DNA of 64,000 bases, taken from the NCBI GenBank assembly GCA_022661535.1, contig JAKULF010000010.1:186001-250000 (forward strand), read 5' to 3'. Origin of the DNA: Eutypa lata. Taxonomy: Eukaryota > Ascomycota > Sordariomycetes > Xylariales > Diatrypaceae. The notes beneath the pieces are model-generated. The model made no database searches and was not told where the DNA came from. It was given only the letters and a program-made list of their open reading frames with translations. This document shows, piece by piece, positions 26,615-37,864 of the stretch. Numbering within the stretch: the stretch's first letter is position 1; each line of letters opens with the position of its first letter. A program made the position numbers and the translations under genes.

Positions 26615-28086
26615 ATGTCTCGAACTCTCTTAATCAAGCACGTCCGCATCTTCGATGGAGAGACTGAAATTCCAGAAGGCGATGTACTTGTTGAGAACGG
26701 CATTATCAAGAAAGTGTCGACAACAACACTAGATGCACCAGACAAATCTACCACGATCGTTTCTAAGCCCGGGCACACTCTGATCCCGGGTATCATTGAC
26801 GGGCATATGCATTCCCATGCTGAAGGCCCCATAACTTTGACGCAGTCGCTCAAGTTCGGGGTCACGACCGTCTGTGATATGCACAATGAACTAGAGAATA
26901 TCCCGAGTCTGAAGAAGCGAGCTGAGGAGGACTCGGACGCGGCTGACTTCAAGATGGCAAGCGAAGCAGCTACTGTTGAGGGTGGCTGGCCTGGAGCTGT
27001 CGTGACAGCATTGGACAATTCGGAAGAGGTATCTCATAGCCCCCACCCCCCACCCCCACTCCCACTGAGATGCCTTGATGGTTGATTCGAGTCTAACATA
27101 TATATGTCCTAGGCCAGAGCTCAAATAGATACATGGCCGAAACTTAAAACGAAGGCCGATGTGGATATCTACATCCAAGATCGAGTGAGGGACAAGGTAG
27201 ATTACATCAAGCTTATGCACGAAGATGGTCACGGCATGCGTGTGAAGCCAGCCATCCCCCCAATAGAACTACAGAAGCACATTGTAGAGGCTGCTCACTC
27301 CCATGGTCTGGTGGTTGTAGCCCATGCTACCAGTCTTCAAGCAACAATCGACATCCTCGAGGCTGGCGTTGACGGCTTGACGCATACTATCCTCGACCAG
27401 ATGCCTACAAAAGAGTTGATCGCAGCTTACAAGAAGAACAACGCGTAAGTGCTCTCTCGAAATGGACTACTGGCATCAGAGCTCAAGCTTACTAAATATC
27501 CCAAGATACTGCAACCCGACTCTCATGACCATTGGAAGCATAACAAAGCAAGGCCAGCATGAACAGGAGTTATATGCCCGCGATCCACGAGCACGGAAGT
27601 TTCTTTCCCAAGAAGCACAGGAAAAGCTCTGTCGGTGCATAGGTCTAGGCAACGACCTAGCAAATGTAGGGTACAGCTACGAAAGCGTGCGGCAGCTTAA
27701 AGCTGCCGGGGTTGACATAATCTTGTAAGCTTGAACTGAACTCGAGTTCTGACCAAATCCGGATTAACTAATAACAATTACATCGCAGGGGCTCTGACGC
27801 GGCTGGTCCGGCCCTCGGTACGACTTTCGGATATACGGCTCATCAAGAAATGGCGGTCTTCGTACGCAAGTGCGGTTTCACTCCTGCAGAGGCTCTAAGA
27901 TCAGCAACAGCATTGGTTGCTAAGCGGCTACGGTTCCCAGACCGGGGTAGGATTGCTGAAGGGTTAAGGGCGGACCTGGTCCTCATAGAAGGAAACCCTC
28001 TTGAGGACATTGATCGAACGCTGGATATTAGGGGGGTCTGGAAGAAGGGTGTGCTGTGCTCAGCTTACACCAATGTACTAGCGTAG
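26615..28086 (+). CDS. Amidohydrolase-family metal-dependent hydrolase
   Basis: Four exons: 26615-27028, 27113-27444, 27506-27724 and 27789-28086, giving 420 residues. Introns are 84, 61 and 64 nt with consistent phases; the second uses an AAG acceptor after an ACTAA branch. The first beta-barrel strand carries the HxH metal pair in PGIIDGHMHSHAE. KLMHEDG contributes the lysine usually carbamylated in this superfamily (YIKLM). Later metal ligands are in HSHGLVVVAHAT, GLTH and GSDAAGPALG (the barrel-end Asp). The N-terminal small beta domain (LIKHVRIFDGETE) and the C-terminal GLRADLVLIEGNPLEDI close the composite fold. Closest in style are imidazolonepropionase-like or prolidase-type amidohydrolases; the substrate cannot be told. 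The gene looks intact and stands alone. Confidence 0.88.
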
Positions 28087-28322
28087 TTGGCAGGCGGGTT
28101 GCAGTGCGTGGATAACATGAACGAGAACAGTTATCCCCCTTTCTAGTTTATCTATGGGCCTGCTAATATGTTTGTGCTGATTCTTCAGGCGATCGGATAC
28201 TGATTATCACTATTAATACACTCAAGCTGAAGTGGCCTCAATATCATTAGGTGAAAGCAATTTGATTGATGGTATTTGTACGCTTTTAGACTATAAATAA
28301 CCCCCAATTCCACCCCAAGCCG

Positions 28323-29976
28323 TCATTTTGATGGTAAATATGGTGAGTCCAGCATCGACTGAAAATAGCAAGCCACCAAAGCAGCCATCTCAGGAGGCAC
28401 CTCAGTAAATGTGTATATTACGCTTATATGTGCCCTATTTTGGTTGATGTAATTCTCAACGTGCACGATGGGATTGGCGGAGTGCTTGACGGTTTCTTTC
28501 ATCTTGGTGCCGTGGATATTTTGACTCCGCTTTGCAATCAATCGCACGCGCGTAAACCCCGAAACGTCATCTTCGTCGGAATCCTCGACATCCGTGTCCG
28601 TATTGTCATCTTGGCAACCAGTCTTCTTTACTGACCAAACTGGTCCCGATTCTTTCCGTTTTCCTTTCTTCTCTAAGTTCGAACCTTTGTCTGCCGACTT
28701 GGTTCGTTTATCTTCCTCCCCTGTAAGTTCGGTGATTCGACGGTAGTATAAGTTACACTCGGGGCTATTTATGCATTAATATATATTAACACACACATAC
28801 ATATAGAGATAAGTTCAACTTACCATTGAATATCCACATCGAGTGGCAGCTGAGAAACTACTCCACACTTAGGGCAACTCGACAAGGAGTTGTCATTGAA
28901 GGAATCTGGGCACCGGCAGAAAACGCTCATGTTGACCCGTTGTCCTGGTATGAAAGTGATGTCCCAGGGAAGATTCTGCTCAATTGTCTTACGACTACCG
29001 TGCTCCTGAAGGGTGTACCGATTTCTAGCGACCCGGCATGCACCCTTGCGGTCTTTGAAACGTATAGCAAGCAAGACGCGAAAAGCATCCCACGAGTCCA
29101 CCGTGCGTAAATGGATGGGCATGATCCGGCCGGCGGCATCCTCTAGGGTGAAGAATTCCTCGGGGATGGGCCTTTCGAGGCGGGAAGACTGTGTTGTCCT
29201 AATCGCGACAACTTCGCGATATATATGCAGGTTTTGGAACACCATAAACTTCACCAAACCCAATAGCTGTTCTCCTAGCTTCCAAGCCCGCTCGAAACCC
29301 TCTGGGATCACAGTACGCCAATTGTGTGCTTCCGCTCGTATCTCTTCTTGGCCGAGATGTAGGAGGGTTCTATTCAACAAGGAAATGTTAGCCCAGTAAT
29401 GGGAAAGTATAGCGTATACTAGCAGTGAACCGTCGCATTGGAGGTCTAGTTGCAGTGTGCCAATGGTATTGGGTTGAAATCGTAGTATAAGCACGGTTGT
29501 TCATTGAAAGGTAGTAAATAAAATAAGAAAGAACCTTACAGTGATGCCATATTTAAAATCATGTTAAGGCTAACGCTGTGGGCTACAACCTTTGCATGAA
29601 ATTGATCAATGTCCCCCTTTTTGGTCAGCCATTGTACCTCCCTTGCCGTACGTCCAATCACATTGGTAGACTCGTGTCCGAGAGCAGCCTGATATTTCTC
29701 GATTTTTTGCTTAAACGCGTGCACGTCGGATTTGCAGTCATCAAGCGTCCTTATCGCCAACTCTTTTAGATTGTATGTTGCTGGTTCAGATAGATGTGAG
29801 ATGCAGGTTTGATGAACTTGCAAGAGCGAGAGGTCAAGTGTATGTAACTCTTTGATTAACGAGCGGTACTCGGCGACTGAGCCCCTCACATGATCGAAAG
29901 TTCGGAGGATATCCTTGATCAGGATACTGACGGAGATAAAGTCGCCAAAAGAACCAAAAGTTGGTGCGAACGCCAT
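28323..29976 (-). CDS. Fungal STAND N-terminal plus ubiquitin-like plus zinc-ribbon protein
   Basis: Three exons: 29976-29540, 29369-28824 and 28764-28323, giving 474 residues in one frame. Introns are 170 and 59 nt. Residues about 1-145 (start MAFAPTFGSFGDFISV) resemble the helical N-terminal domain found on fungal STAND proteins. The middle (FTLEDAAGRIMPIHLRTVDSWDAF, then PGQRVNMSVFCR) matches the fungal ubiquitin-like domain seen in such proteins. Splicing of the second intron unites SCPKCG with QCPEC, giving a four-cysteine zinc ribbon, which strongly supports the model. The C-terminal tail is charged and ends near SMLDSPYLPSK. There is no NTPase domain. A signalling adaptor role is likely but inferred. 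The first intron is long and its acceptor (AATAG) is the only in-frame choice I found. Confidence 0.75.
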
Positions 29977-31200
29977 GATTTTGAGAGGATTCTGGTTTTG
30001 AGACTCTGTGAGACATTCGAAAGCGAGTGTGCTAGGTTTTAAATTCTCAACCAGCACAAATTCACATTTAACCGCTCTCTGCACAGCCTCAACTAATGTG
30101 ATCAGTCAGCTTGTCCAACATAATAAAAGCCATGAAGGCCTCATGCAGGCCTAACGTAGGGTAGCATTGGGTGGCGGTAGGCTCACCCAGTTGCCTAATG
30201 ATATTGCCACTGAGGCCCTCCTAATCTAATGACATTATACCGTCCTCCACTTCGCCTGATTTGCAATGCTGGCAGTTTTCCTTATATCCAAGCAGTTGTG
30301 ACCTCAGGCATCAATCTGAGCATCAATCTACAACTAGAATTCTTCACAGTACCTATCCCCTGTCTGACCTTGTAAATCAGCCTCGGCGTTCTTGTCCTCA
30401 ACATGCTGCCAAACCTTAGATCCTTACATAATATTACCCAGACATTTATTGCCTTGCGTGATGTATTATTGTATATCTTTAGAAGCTTCTTCTAGAAATT
30501 TAACGGTGCGGTGTGTGTCTGCTCTCCTAATGACAGCCTTCAGATTGGTTTACTAGAATTTGTTGTATTCTTAAATACTGAGCTGAGCTATGCTTTGCAC
30601 TTGCCGCTGTGCGTATAATCGAGATCTTAACACAGTTGTACCTAAATTAAACCATATATTGCTGTGTCTGAGTTCATAATATGACCCGGGGGATAGATGT
30701 TGGAATAGCGACTACGGGTTGGGTAGAAAAGGGGTAGTGGGGAAATAAAGATACTTGTTGAAGATGAACTATGAAGTATATCTATGTACAGAGTAAGCGA
30801 GAAAGTACTTACTTCTCAATTGTTGCTTGTACTGACATTCCACTCCTGTAATTGTCATGGGTAACTGCATTTATGTGACTAAGAGTTTATTCATTTGTTA
30901 TACATATAAGCACATTACCCTTGTACCGGTCTGAGCCGTCCCACTAATGACGGTAGCGTAGATTCCTTGAAGCTTAACCGCAACTTCCCTCTATCTGATC
31001 AATTCATCTCGCGGCGTCTTCACAACCTCACTTTCCTTTCCGCAACAACTTCATGTGGACCTAGTGATTGACGTATCTTCGCTTCATCACCTATTAACCT
31101 CCCAACGCCGATAATCTCGACAGAAATACTCGTCTGGATCCCCTCGTCTCTCAACCATCCATCTCTATCCTTGAGGCAATCCCTCAATCTATCACACACG
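29977..31200. other. Divergent intergenic region before TAF6
   Basis: 1.2 kb between a minus-strand gene and TAF6. No coding frame, repeat or RNA recognised; both promoters should lie here. Confidence 0.4.
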
Positions 31201-32743
31201 ATGGCGTCGACAGGCGCCGCGCGCGATGCCCGAGGCTCAGTCCAAGACCCCGCCAGCGCCAGAGCGGGCGGCAACAACAGCAACGAGCAGCGACTACTTT
31301 GGAACCCCGAGAATGTCAAGGACGTGGCAGAATCCGTGGGAATTGGTAGTCTAGGCGACGAGGCGTTGCGGACGTTAGCACAGGACGTCGAGTATCGAAT
31401 CGGACAGGTTATCGTCGAAGCTCTACGATTCATGCGGGCTGCCAAGCGCACCACCATGACGGTACAGGATATCTCGCTGGCTCTTAAAGTATTGGATGTG
31501 GAACCGCTCTACGGGTACGAGTCGACAAGACCGCTACGATACGGGGAGGCGAGCTTGGGGCCCGGACAGCCACTGTTCTACATTGAGGATGAAGAGGTGG
31601 ATTTCGAGAAGCTCATCAACGCTCCGCTGCCTAAGGTTCCGAGAGACATGAGCTTCACTGGTAAGAATTCTCTACGCAGACAGGAAGAGACGGTGAATAC
31701 GGTTTACTAATTAGATCTATCTACGTACAGCACACTGGCTAGCCGTTGAAGGCGTACAGCCATCCATTCCACAGAACCCAACTACAACTGAATCGCGTGG
31801 CCAAGACCTACTTCCTAAAGGCCCCGGCGGCAACCCCGCACTTGCTGCTCTTGCCGGCCACGAGAACGCGACGTTGAAGACCGCCGTCAAGCACATCATC
31901 AGCAAGGAACTCACGCTGTACTTCGAGAAGATTCAGGCGGCGCTGTTAGACGATACCCCGGACCCAGAGGTGCAGCGGCTGAGAGAGGCTGCGCTCGAAT
32001 CTGTCAGCAACGACCCGGGTATCCACCAGCTCGTACCCTACTTCGTCAGTTTCATCAGCCACGAAGTCACCCATCACATCGACGATGTCTTCGTGCTACG
32101 GCAGATGATGGAGCTCACCGGCGCTTTAATTGTCAACCCGCATGTCTTCCTAGAACCCTACGCCACACCGCTCTCTGTACCCGTCCTCACGTGTCTGATG
32201 GGTCGCAAGCTGGGTCCCGGCGACGGCACCGACGCCATCCAGGAACAGTACCGACTCCGCGAGCTAGCAGCTAGTCTCATCGGCCAGATCGCTAAGAAAT
32301 ACTCGTCGAGCAACAAGCTACTGCGACCGAAGCTCGTACGCTCGTGTCTGAAGCACTTCATGGACCCGACGAACCCACCGGCCGTCTGGTACGGTGCTAT
32401 TAGCGGAGTGCTAGCGGCGGGCGGTCCCGAGGCCGTGCGCGTCTTGGTGCTGCCCAACCTGAAAGACTTCGACGCGTCGTTGCTGGGTCCGCTGCGCGAG
32501 AAGGGCGGCGACGCCACCGAGTTCGAGGTCCTAGTGGGGGCGATCCTGAAGGCGGTTAAATCCCTCTCCGGCGACGAAGAGGACCAGCCCATGCAGAATG
32601 GCGTTAACGGTGATGGCGATGTGAGCGAGCGCGAGACGCGAGAGATCAAGACGTTCGTGGGCGATATCGTCGGCGAGAGGATTGTGAGACTGGGTGATAA
32701 GCGGTTGAATCTGGCTGTGCTGGAGGCTAGAAGCTTCCAGTAG
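31201..32743 (+). CDS. TAF6: Transcription initiation factor TFIID subunit 6
   Basis: Two exons, 31201-31660 and 31731-32743, with a 70-nt intron (GTAAGA donor, TACTAAT branch, TACAG acceptor), giving 490 residues. After a short polar leader, residues about 35-105 form the histone fold: [19 protein letters not shown], then [16 protein letters not shown] and [17 protein letters not shown]. The linker LNAPLP-like stretch ([11 protein letters not shown]) precedes the TAF6 C-terminal HEAT-type region. That region has [40 protein letters not shown] and [18 protein letters not shown]6 pairs with TAF9 in TFIID and SAGA-like complexes to assist RNA polymerase II initiation. Length, domain order and key blocks match the family. 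A housekeeping single-copy gene. Confidence 0.95.
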
Positions 32744-34093
32744 TCGGTGATTGATTCGTATTGACTGATACCTACCTACCTTCTTGGACGAACGCATTCT
32801 CAGAAGGAAGACGTAGCTACATGGCTGGGCATTTGACTCCAGGTTGCTCAAGGCGTCGTTTACAAGGTTGATTCTTATGCGTACCTATTCACCTAATTAA
32901 GGTGTTTATGCAGGGATAATAGGGAAGTAAAGGACAGAAAGGAAGGAAATATAGGGCAAGGCGTTCGGGAAATGGCATGTGGGATAAATACCCCCAAGAA
33001 GGCGAATGGCGTTGACTTAGGTTTTATATTTCGTGGTTCGTTGTTGCTTGGTTGCGAGGGATCATTATTGCATGCTTCAGCTGGTTGGTAAGGAACGAAG
33101 ACATTTGGTCTACGCTTATAGACCTCAGAAGATAAGGTTCTATGTGTTTAGTGACCTAGACACCGTGCTGAGGTAGATGAATGTGCCGACTGCCCTGCAG
33201 AGGTTAGTCAGGCAGTCAAGTATGGTACTATAGCCGATATACAATGCAGCCTTGATAAGGGTTGCTTCTATATAGCTAATCTACGTACCTACTCATCTGC
33301 ATACTCACATGCTCTAAGCCATGCTATATGTGGTGAACTACTATCAATGTATTCCCCGGGAATATCTAATGGACGGTGAAATAGGTGAATCTTATCTCCC
33401 CCAAGTAATCATCTCGTGATACGATCATCCATCAGCCCAACATCATCTGACTAATAACCAAAAAGGATAGTTATTACCATACATGCCAGTTCGCGAGAAG
33501 TTTCTGCAGCATCGGGAATAATGTGACATATATAAGACAGAGATATTATAACCAAATTGAAATCCCGTTGAGGTCATAAACCAATCATATCACATAAAAG
33601 TCCCCAAAATGCCGAGTTAACTCCTAGCCCGATTCCTATCCAGGATAGTCTGGTGGCGCCATAGCGTGTGTGGCAATCGACGGTGGCTGCGGTTAACTAT
33701 GGGGTCATTACCTTTTTACTGACAGACTGACAGACGAGACATGACCTTTACGGTATACCCGAGTTGGTGGTGGCATAGTTAGTTACATGGGTTAGGTATG
33801 TAGGTAGGTAGGTACATTTGCTGCTCGGTTGAGGAAATTTTGAACTGGACGAATGGATGGACGGATATAAATATTTAGACTGGTAAAAAGACTTTCTCAT
33901 TTTCTTACTACAAGTAGTACATACATTTGTTATAATTTTCTTTCTTTTTTTCTTTCCCTTCGTTTAATTCTGCGCTTTGCCTGACTGCCTCGCATGTCTT
34001 CAGTGTTCCCCTTGCTGCGTGGTTTCTAAACTCTCACTCACGATCACCACGATCTTGACTTGGCACACACTTGCACACCCAAACATACGCATA
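32744..34093. other. Intergenic after TAF6
   Basis: 1.35 kb without a supported gene. A pyrimidine-rich tract at about 33930-33965 is typical of fungal promoters and lies just before the candidate gene at 34094. Confidence 0.4.
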
Positions 34094-34606
34094 ATGGAGA
34101 CCAAGACTAGTAAGACAAAGCCGCTCTCGGGCGTACGGAAGTGGTGGCGCGAACAACTTGACGCTCCACATCCGCAGTCAATGACGAATTCCGTCCCGAT
34201 CTGTCCGTGCGTATACTGCTACCACGGCGGAGACCCGCATCCACGGCCGCATGGCATGCCGGCGAGGAACACATTCTCGAGCACCTTCTCCAGCAGCTCC
34301 ACCCGTAGTCACCATACCAGCAGCAGCAGAAACCACAACAACAAGAAGCTGCCGTTGTACCACCTCCCGCAAGCCTCAACGACATCCATCTCCAGCTACG
34401 GCAGTCTCGCGCCCTTAATACAAGAACGTGACAGCGAGCGCACTAACCAAGCTCGCACCCCAAACGGCCCAACCGGTCTTGTGAATCGTGCTCTTCTTAT
34501 ACCCAATGGTCAGATCCCAAACCAGATGCCTCGTCCCTTGGAACGAATGGAACAGCACGGGCCAGGCGACCAGAAACTTGCCGACGACCTTCACCGCGAC
34601 CGGTAG
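34094..34606 (+). CDS. Possible protein overlapping SDHC 3' end
   Basis: A 170-residue frame starting METKTSKTKPLSGVRKWWREQ, preceded by a CT-rich tract that looks like a fungal promoter. Residues 1-105 have plausible composition, with a Cys cluster (CPCVYCYHGGD) and a Ser/His-rich stretch. Past about 34415 the frame runs antisense through the last SDHC exon, so its C-terminus is probably an artefact unless an intron ends it earlier. No family recognised. Either a genuine convergent gene with an unresolved 3' end, or chance. Confidence 0.3.
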   Translation: METKTSKTKPLSGVRKWWREQLDAPHPQSMTNSVPICPCVYCYHGGDPHPRPHGMPARNTFSSTFSSSSTRSHHTSSSRNHNNKKLPLYHLPQASTTSISSYGSLAPLIQERDSERTNQARTPNGPTGLVNRALLIPNGQIPNQMPRPLERMEQHGPGDQKLADDLHRDR

Positions 34607-35251
34607 CGCGGCGGCCGACGCGGCCAGCGTCGCCGACTCGAGGTGCCACCCCGTCAGGGGCGCCGCCAGGTACGCCAGGCTGTACACGTACAGGCCGCCC
34701 GTCATCATCATCCCCGTGAACCGCGTCCAGATCGACGCCCCGAGCCATATCTGCGAGTAATCGTACGTAGTGATGTGCGGGCTTACGGGCCGCGCGCGCC
34801 GCTGCGAGGCCAGGAGGGACTGGGCGTCGGTTTCGGTGAGCTTTTGCGTCGTTGCTGCGCCTCTGTTATGAAGGGGGTTGATTAGTTGGTTTTCAATTGC
34901 TTGGGAATTGGATTAGGCGTTGCTATCTTTCGTCCCAGATATCTTGCTATGTGGACGAGCCGGCGAATGGGATAGAGGGATAGATGGATGGATGGACATA
35001 CCGGATTTGATGGCTGACGGCGTTGGTTGCGAGAGCTAGACGGGGAAGGTTGTGCGAGAAGAAAGCGTTGTTTTTAGTCGCCACTATATAGACTTGATAT
35101 TAGCATCACATTTTTTATAAATCTAAATCATTCAACGTCATCGCTACAACCGGATCAAGTGGGATGTGCTCGTGATAGAAGATAACAAAGCTCGGGAAGT
35201 CGCTCACTCACCCTGGCGCACGGCCCGAAGGCCTACTCTCTGGGTAAGCAT
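34415..35251 (-). CDS. SDHC: Succinate dehydrogenase cytochrome b subunit
   Basis: Three exons: 35251-35212, 35083-35002 and 34862-34415, giving 189 residues, the usual length for SDHC. The first two exons are only 40 and 82 nt and encode the mitochondrial presequence (MLTQRVGLRAVRQ, Arg-rich). The introns are 128 and 139 nt with GTGAGT and GTATGT donors. The mature protein has RPVSPHITTYDY, then ASIWTRFTG, whose Ser and Arg line the ubiquinone site. LFHSFQGTRHLVWD contains the heme-b histidine. Three membrane helices follow the GGLYVYSLAYL, LPVAVKVVGKFLVAWPVLF and WAVWGASLVSALAVTFLY segments. It anchors complex II in the inner mitochondrial membrane. The Q-site loop reads ITTYDYSQIWLG instead of the IYxPQITW type of many ascomycetes, so it is either a Sordariomycete-style SDHC or an alternative paralogue. 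Confidence 0.9.
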
Positions 35252-36378
35252 GGTTGACTTCGTCTATAACCCTACACAATATGATGTTCCAAACTACCGG
35301 TAGAGATATCGAGGTGGATACTATCGAGGTCGTCAATTGGGAAGTATATCGTCTGCCATTTACTAGGACGACGAAAGGTAATAAACGGTTGGAGAGGAGT
35401 GTTTTAGTTAGGCGTTCGATGCGCTCATAGAATTGGAAGAGTGAAAGAGCGGGTCGGAAGAAGCAAATCAATGAATCGGAATTGGCCTCGGCATAGCGGA
35501 ACCAATCAGAGACCATGCGATTACTTGCTTGGGTTTAAACGGCTCGTTCTCTCTTTCTTCAGTCAATGATAACTAGTCACGTGACGATAATTGGTTCTGA
35601 TGGTCTGTGCTCAACCTATACCCACACATCAAAAAATTGACGACGGCCTTCTATTCCTGTCTTGCTCTCTTCTTTTCTTTCCTCAGATAGCAGAGCACCC
35701 CGATCGCTGGCGTTCAAAATCATCATGAGCGCTGCGCAAGGTCATACGCGGCTTTGGTCGCATGGGGTCTGCTCGAGAGCAAGCATTCTTGGGAAAGAAG
35801 GATCCGTCGTTAATCTCGACGTCGAGCTTTTCTTCCGTCTCGACGCCGTTTCATTTTGAGATCTACATACATACTTCGTACATACCTATACGCATCCGTG
35901 TTGATACATTTCGCCTTTCCGAGTAAATACATGTCACCGAACGACACCGTCTGCTTATCTAGATCTGTATTGTCCATCCACCATAGTCTGTGCTCATTTG
36001 CGTATTTCATTACATGTTTTTGGCGGCGGATGAGTGCCTCGTCAAATTGGTGGGTGAAGTTTTGGGTAAACTTCGTTTGCTTCATCATCGCAGTTAGGGG
36101 TTCTAGAGCAGGCAATGAGTGGCGCCCATCATAGAGTCGTTCTTAAGTCGTGTGATGAACATATTTTGATCTTGACGTTAACCACGTCGCCTAGCAACGT
36201 GCGGTCCATGGTACACTAAATCACAAAATATGTAGTCTTATATATTCATAACATCATAATATTGCTAACTGCCGCACTGGGTATATCTGCACATCATTCA
36301 TCCTCATACAAGCCTGTCTCATGCCTGCTTGTCCTGAACACGATACCAGGGATAAATAACCCCTCCATAGCCTATCCG
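35252..36378. other. Intergenic with a weak minus-strand frame
   Basis: SDHC promoter side. A minus-strand frame at about 35810-36080 (MKQTKFTQNFTHQFDEALIRR) has reasonable amino-acid composition and an internal GTATGT donor. I find no partner exon, homology or clear start, so it is described here and not called as a gene. Confidence 0.3.
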
Positions 36379-37864
36379 TCAGAGTCGGGGGTGGCTAAGT
36401 TCATAAGGTACATCTTCTGTGAAGGCCATCTTAGGAAGGACATAGGGATCATCAAGGCCCACCGGACCATCCCGTGGTTTTTGCTCACTCTTCGCACCTC
36501 TAACCTTGCTAAGCACTATCATCCCATTTCCCTCTTCGATGTTCCGGTAGTTTCCCGGCCACGAGGTAGCAAGACCCGACCGCATGTTCCGAGGTCTCCT
36601 ATCCTGACTATCTCGAACAGCCGAGCCCTCCCAGAATCTCAACGACGGCACCCAGTTAGGCACCTTCATACCTACGAAGGCCTTGGGGATGACAGGTATA
36701 GATAATACCAGAATGCCACAGGCCAGCTCGGCGCTAGCCAAGAGAGCCACCGAGGAGAAGTGGTATGTCATGTCGTCGGATTGCATCCAGCTATATGTTG
36801 CCTGAATTCGCCATGCGCCACTGATACACGTCCTGCAGTCAGTTAGTAAGCACGTACTCACAGCTATCCAGTAAAGAGGCTAGTCAAGTGCGAATGAGGG
36901 AACCCTACATAAGACCGATAGCGAAGACAATCGAAACCCCAATGCGCCTCCGAGTCGACATCTGCAGACCCCAAATGACCTTCTGCGGGAGGGCCAAGAT
37001 GCTGATATCGATGGCGAAGTTGATGGCGACGACCGAGAGGGTGATGATCTTCATGTCGAAGCAGGTACCGGGGACTGTCTTATCCCAGTTGCGCCTATAT
37101 GGTGTGCATGCCACGGCCGTTATGACGATAGCCACGACGTAGAAGATGATGTTGATAGCGATCATGACTTGACAGGTCCAGTAGAAGGCATTGCGCCTCG
37201 GCAGGGGCACGAAGATTCGAATCCATTCCCACAGGATCGCCCATTTCATCAGAAGCATGGCCATGCCGTAGAAGATGATGCTAATGAAACAGATCTACAA
37301 AGGATGTTAGGACATTATTTGTGCAAAGACGGCTATTGACAATGGAGAGGGGACCGCACATAGAGATAGCTGGCCATGTCTCGCGCGCGAATGTTCCATT
37401 GGTGGATGAAGACCCCGGGTCCGGAGAAGATCCGGCGCAGTGACCCTGTTACTACCATCACGAAGAATACCTATATCATATCAGCGGTTGATACCTCTGA
37501 AGATCGGGAACTATCTCACATATGCCGGGATTATTAGGACTACAAGAACCTGTTAGAATTACCAGGTTACTTGACTCCGCCATAGACCTACATACATATA
37601 TAGGTAGCCAATAATGGATCACTCACAATCACCCAGGTGAGTCTTCTTCATGACAACCAGCCGCACATAAAAGCGGACAAGAAGAAATATCGTCGCCACG
37701 CCCAAGCAAGTGAACTGAACGCCGAGTTCTAAGGTGTTTTTATTCGGGGGGTTGTCGAAATTGGGGACGACCCCCTCCGGCGGCAGAAGGGCAGGCCCAT
37801 CGAGGACATCTTGGAGCTGGCTTGGCGGGATCGAGGAGAGGTCAAGATTCGACATTGTTGTCAT
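36379..37864 (-). CDS. Rhodopsin-domain / Pth11-like integral membrane protein
   Basis: Five exons: 37864-37627, 37539-37520, 37470-37360, 37294-36909 and 36832-36379, giving 402 residues in one frame. Introns are 87, 49, 65 and 76 nt; exon 2 is a 20-nt micro-exon. An extracellular leader precedes seven hydrophobic segments, among them LGVQFTCLGVATIFLLVRF, YICFISIIFYGMAMLLMK and VMIAINIIFYVVAIVITAV. The fungal rhodopsin-domain landmarks are present: CTPYRRNWD after the fourth helix, NFAIDISILALPQKVIWGL, RRRIGVSIVFAIGLM, and the SDDMTYHFSSVALLASAELACGI block. There is no CFEM domain. Such proteins are putative G-protein-coupled receptors for surface or host cues. The third intron has a weaker donor (GTGCGG), the least certain junction. 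Confidence 0.85.
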
